DNA of 5,835 nucleotides, from the NCBI GenBank assembly GCA_964388055.1, contig CAYLXU010000047.1:1-5835 (forward strand). The letters are read 5' to 3'. Position 1 is the first letter of the stretch. Each line of letters starts with the position of its first letter. Positions 4,710-5,835 of this stretch are shown one piece after another. The stretch comes from CAYLXU01 sp964388055 (GTDB lineage Bacteria > Patescibacteriota > Minisyncoccia > UBA6257 > JACRHW01). The notes beneath the pieces are model-generated. The model was not told the DNA's origin. It did not search any database and worked only from the letters and a program-made list of their open reading frames with translations. The translations under genes were made by a program, and so were the position numbers.

Positions 4710-5835
4710 GTTGTATTTCTAATATCATTTCTCTCATTTCATTTGTTTTTATGACAGCAATTTTTGTTTTTGAGGTATCGTGTTCAATGAAGCCGTTTTC
4801 TTTTGTCATTGCATTATTTTTTTCTTCATCGAGGATAATCCCTATTCCATCGAGAGAAGAGACGATACGTTTGCGCATAATAGAAGAGCGTTCTCCGATT
4901 GTGGCAGTGAAGATAAGAAGATCAAGTCCATTGAGTGTGGCCATATAGGCTCCGATGTATTTTTTGATTCGATATGTAAAGAGGTCGAGTGCCTGTTTTG
5001 CATTTTTGTCTCCAGATGCTTCATATGAGAGAAGCTCTCTTATGTCAGCCGTCCTACCGCTTATTCCTAAAAGACCACACCGCTCATTAAGGTATTCATC
5101 TAACTGATCCGGTGTGAGGTGTAATGCCTTTGTTAAAAAGACGAGCGTTCCTGGATCAATATCTCCTGGTCGAGTGCCCATGGGTATACCCTCAAGTGGA
5201 GTAAATCCCATTGATGTATCTACGCTTTTTCCTTCAAAAAGGGCGGTAATACTTGACCCAGAGCCCAGATGGCACACAATGGTTTTCTGTGGAATGGTGC
5301 CAAGCATTTCCGTTACCGTTTGTACTACTGACTGTACAGAGATTCCGTGGTAGCCGTAACGATATAAACCAAGTCGTTCGCTGTCTTCCAGGGGAAGGGC
5401 GTACAGACGTGCGGGTCCTTGAATGGTACCATGGAACGCACTGTCGGAGAGTCCCAGTATTGGGATGTCGGGGAAAAGATGGGGGAGTTGTTCAATTTCA
5501 GCAAGTGTGGGTGCTATATGCAGGGGGGCCATGGGGAGTGCGTCCCTTAGTTTTTGGATATAGTGTTCTGTAATTGGTTGCGTTGTGTGAAAAAATGTTC
5601 CCGGTGCCACAACTCTGATACCCACCTTCTCAATTGGTGATATTCCCTCATTTTTTAATTTCCTTATGACGTAGGCGGTGCTATAGAGAAAATCATCTTC
5701 TGTTATAATTGTTTTCGTCTCTTGTTCTCCCTTTTGTTGCGTTACTACAAAATCTCCATTTTCTTTTTCGAAATGGTATTTATACCGCTCATCTTTTCCT
5801 GAATAGATGGCGTATTTTCTCGATGCGCTTCCTAT
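4702..5835 (-). CDS. ackA: Acetate kinase (5' end cut by window edge)
   Basis: Transfers phosphate between acetyl phosphate and ADP, giving acetate and ATP; in fermenters this is a substrate-level ATP source. The reading frame is open to the right edge and covers 377 residues; the first visible residues IGSASRKYAIY correspond to the phosphate-binding NAGSSSLK.. start of the family, so only about 7 residues are missing. Numbered from the edge, catalytic residues are R74 (RVVAPG), H106 (APLHIAP), D131 (SDSAFHGT), H163 (RYGYHGIS), R222 (GTRPGDIDPG) and E366 (KTNEM). Also present are HLGSGSSI (189-196) and ATIGER (311-316). Several motifs deviate from the usual RVVHGG, HLGNGSSI and GIGEN, as I recall for CPR relatives. 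A GTG at 5623-5625 is internal, because family sequence continues upstream of it. No phosphotransacetylase gene is visible. A related propionate/butyrate kinase is less likely. Confidence 0.95.
   Translation of the reverse strand: MGSASRKYAIYSGKDERYKYHFEKENGDFVVTQQKGEQETKTIITEDDFLYSTAYVIRKLKNEGISPIEKVGIRVVAPGTFFHTTQPITEHYIQKLRDALPMAPLHIAPTLAEIEQLPHLFPDIPILGLSDSAFHGTIQGPARLYALPLEDSERLGLYRYGYHGISVQSVVQTVTEMLGTIPQKTIVCHLGSGSSITALFEGKSVDTSMGFTPLEGIPMGTRPGDIDPGTLVFLTKALHLTPDQLDEYLNERCGLLGISGRTADIRELLSYEASGDKNAKQALDLFTYRIKKYIGAYMATLNGLDLLIFTATIGERSSIMRKRIVSSLDGIGIILDEEKNNAMTKENGFIEHDTSKTKIAVIKTNEMREMILEIQHE

Noticed and set aside
5253..5573. A 106-residue plus-strand open frame opposite acetate kinase
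   Set aside because: It is a Trp/Gly/Val-rich shadow of a conserved gene on the other strand.
4702..5625. Acetate kinase as a complete 307-residue protein starting at GTG 5625
   Set aside because: Acetate kinase sequence continues in frame to the window edge, including the N-terminal GSAS phosphate loop, so the GTG is an internal valine of the RVV segment.
1..5835. CRISPR array, insertion sequence or toxin-antitoxin module
   Set aside because: No spaced repeats, terminal inverted repeats, transposase motifs or paired small toxin-like genes were found on either strand.

Overview
The window reads as chromosomal DNA of a small-genome bacterium, most likely a Candidate Phyla Radiation (Patescibacteria, Parcubacteria-like) lineage. 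This rests on remembered family features, not on a search. The clues are a short acetate kinase with altered signature motifs, a family 5 solute-binding protein held by an N-terminal membrane helix instead of a lipid anchor, an RNase J with a basic N-terminal tail, very tight gene packing, and a tRNA without an encoded CCA end. None of the five visible start codons has a clear Shine-Dalgarno sequence. Every supported gene lies on the minus strand, so the window is transcribed from right to left.

Right half (about 5835 down to 2803): acetate kinase (5' end cut by the window edge) overlaps cofactor-independent phosphoglycerate mutase by 8 bp. After 11 bp comes a small four-helix membrane protein of the phage-holin-4 / YvlD type. 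The first two genes belong to lower glycolysis and acetate fermentation with substrate-level ATP formation, and their overlap suggests a translationally coupled operon.

Middle (2802 to 2418): a 139 bp spacer holds a long imperfect hairpin and a weak promoter candidate ahead of secG, the small SecYEG translocon subunit. A second hairpin spans the secG stop codon and ends just before the next gene.

Left half (2417 to 1): an orphan extracellular oligopeptide/solute-binding protein, a complete tRNA-Leu(CAG), a short AT-rich spacer with a perfect 18 bp palindrome, and the N-terminal third of ribonuclease J, which runs off the left edge.

No CRISPR array, transposase, integrase, phage module or toxin-antitoxin pair is visible, and no stretch over 300 bp lacks a gene. 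I do not see a clearly new multi-gene system. The most worthwhile leads are the two RNA hairpins around secG, the lack of Shine-Dalgarno sites, and the variant acetate kinase.
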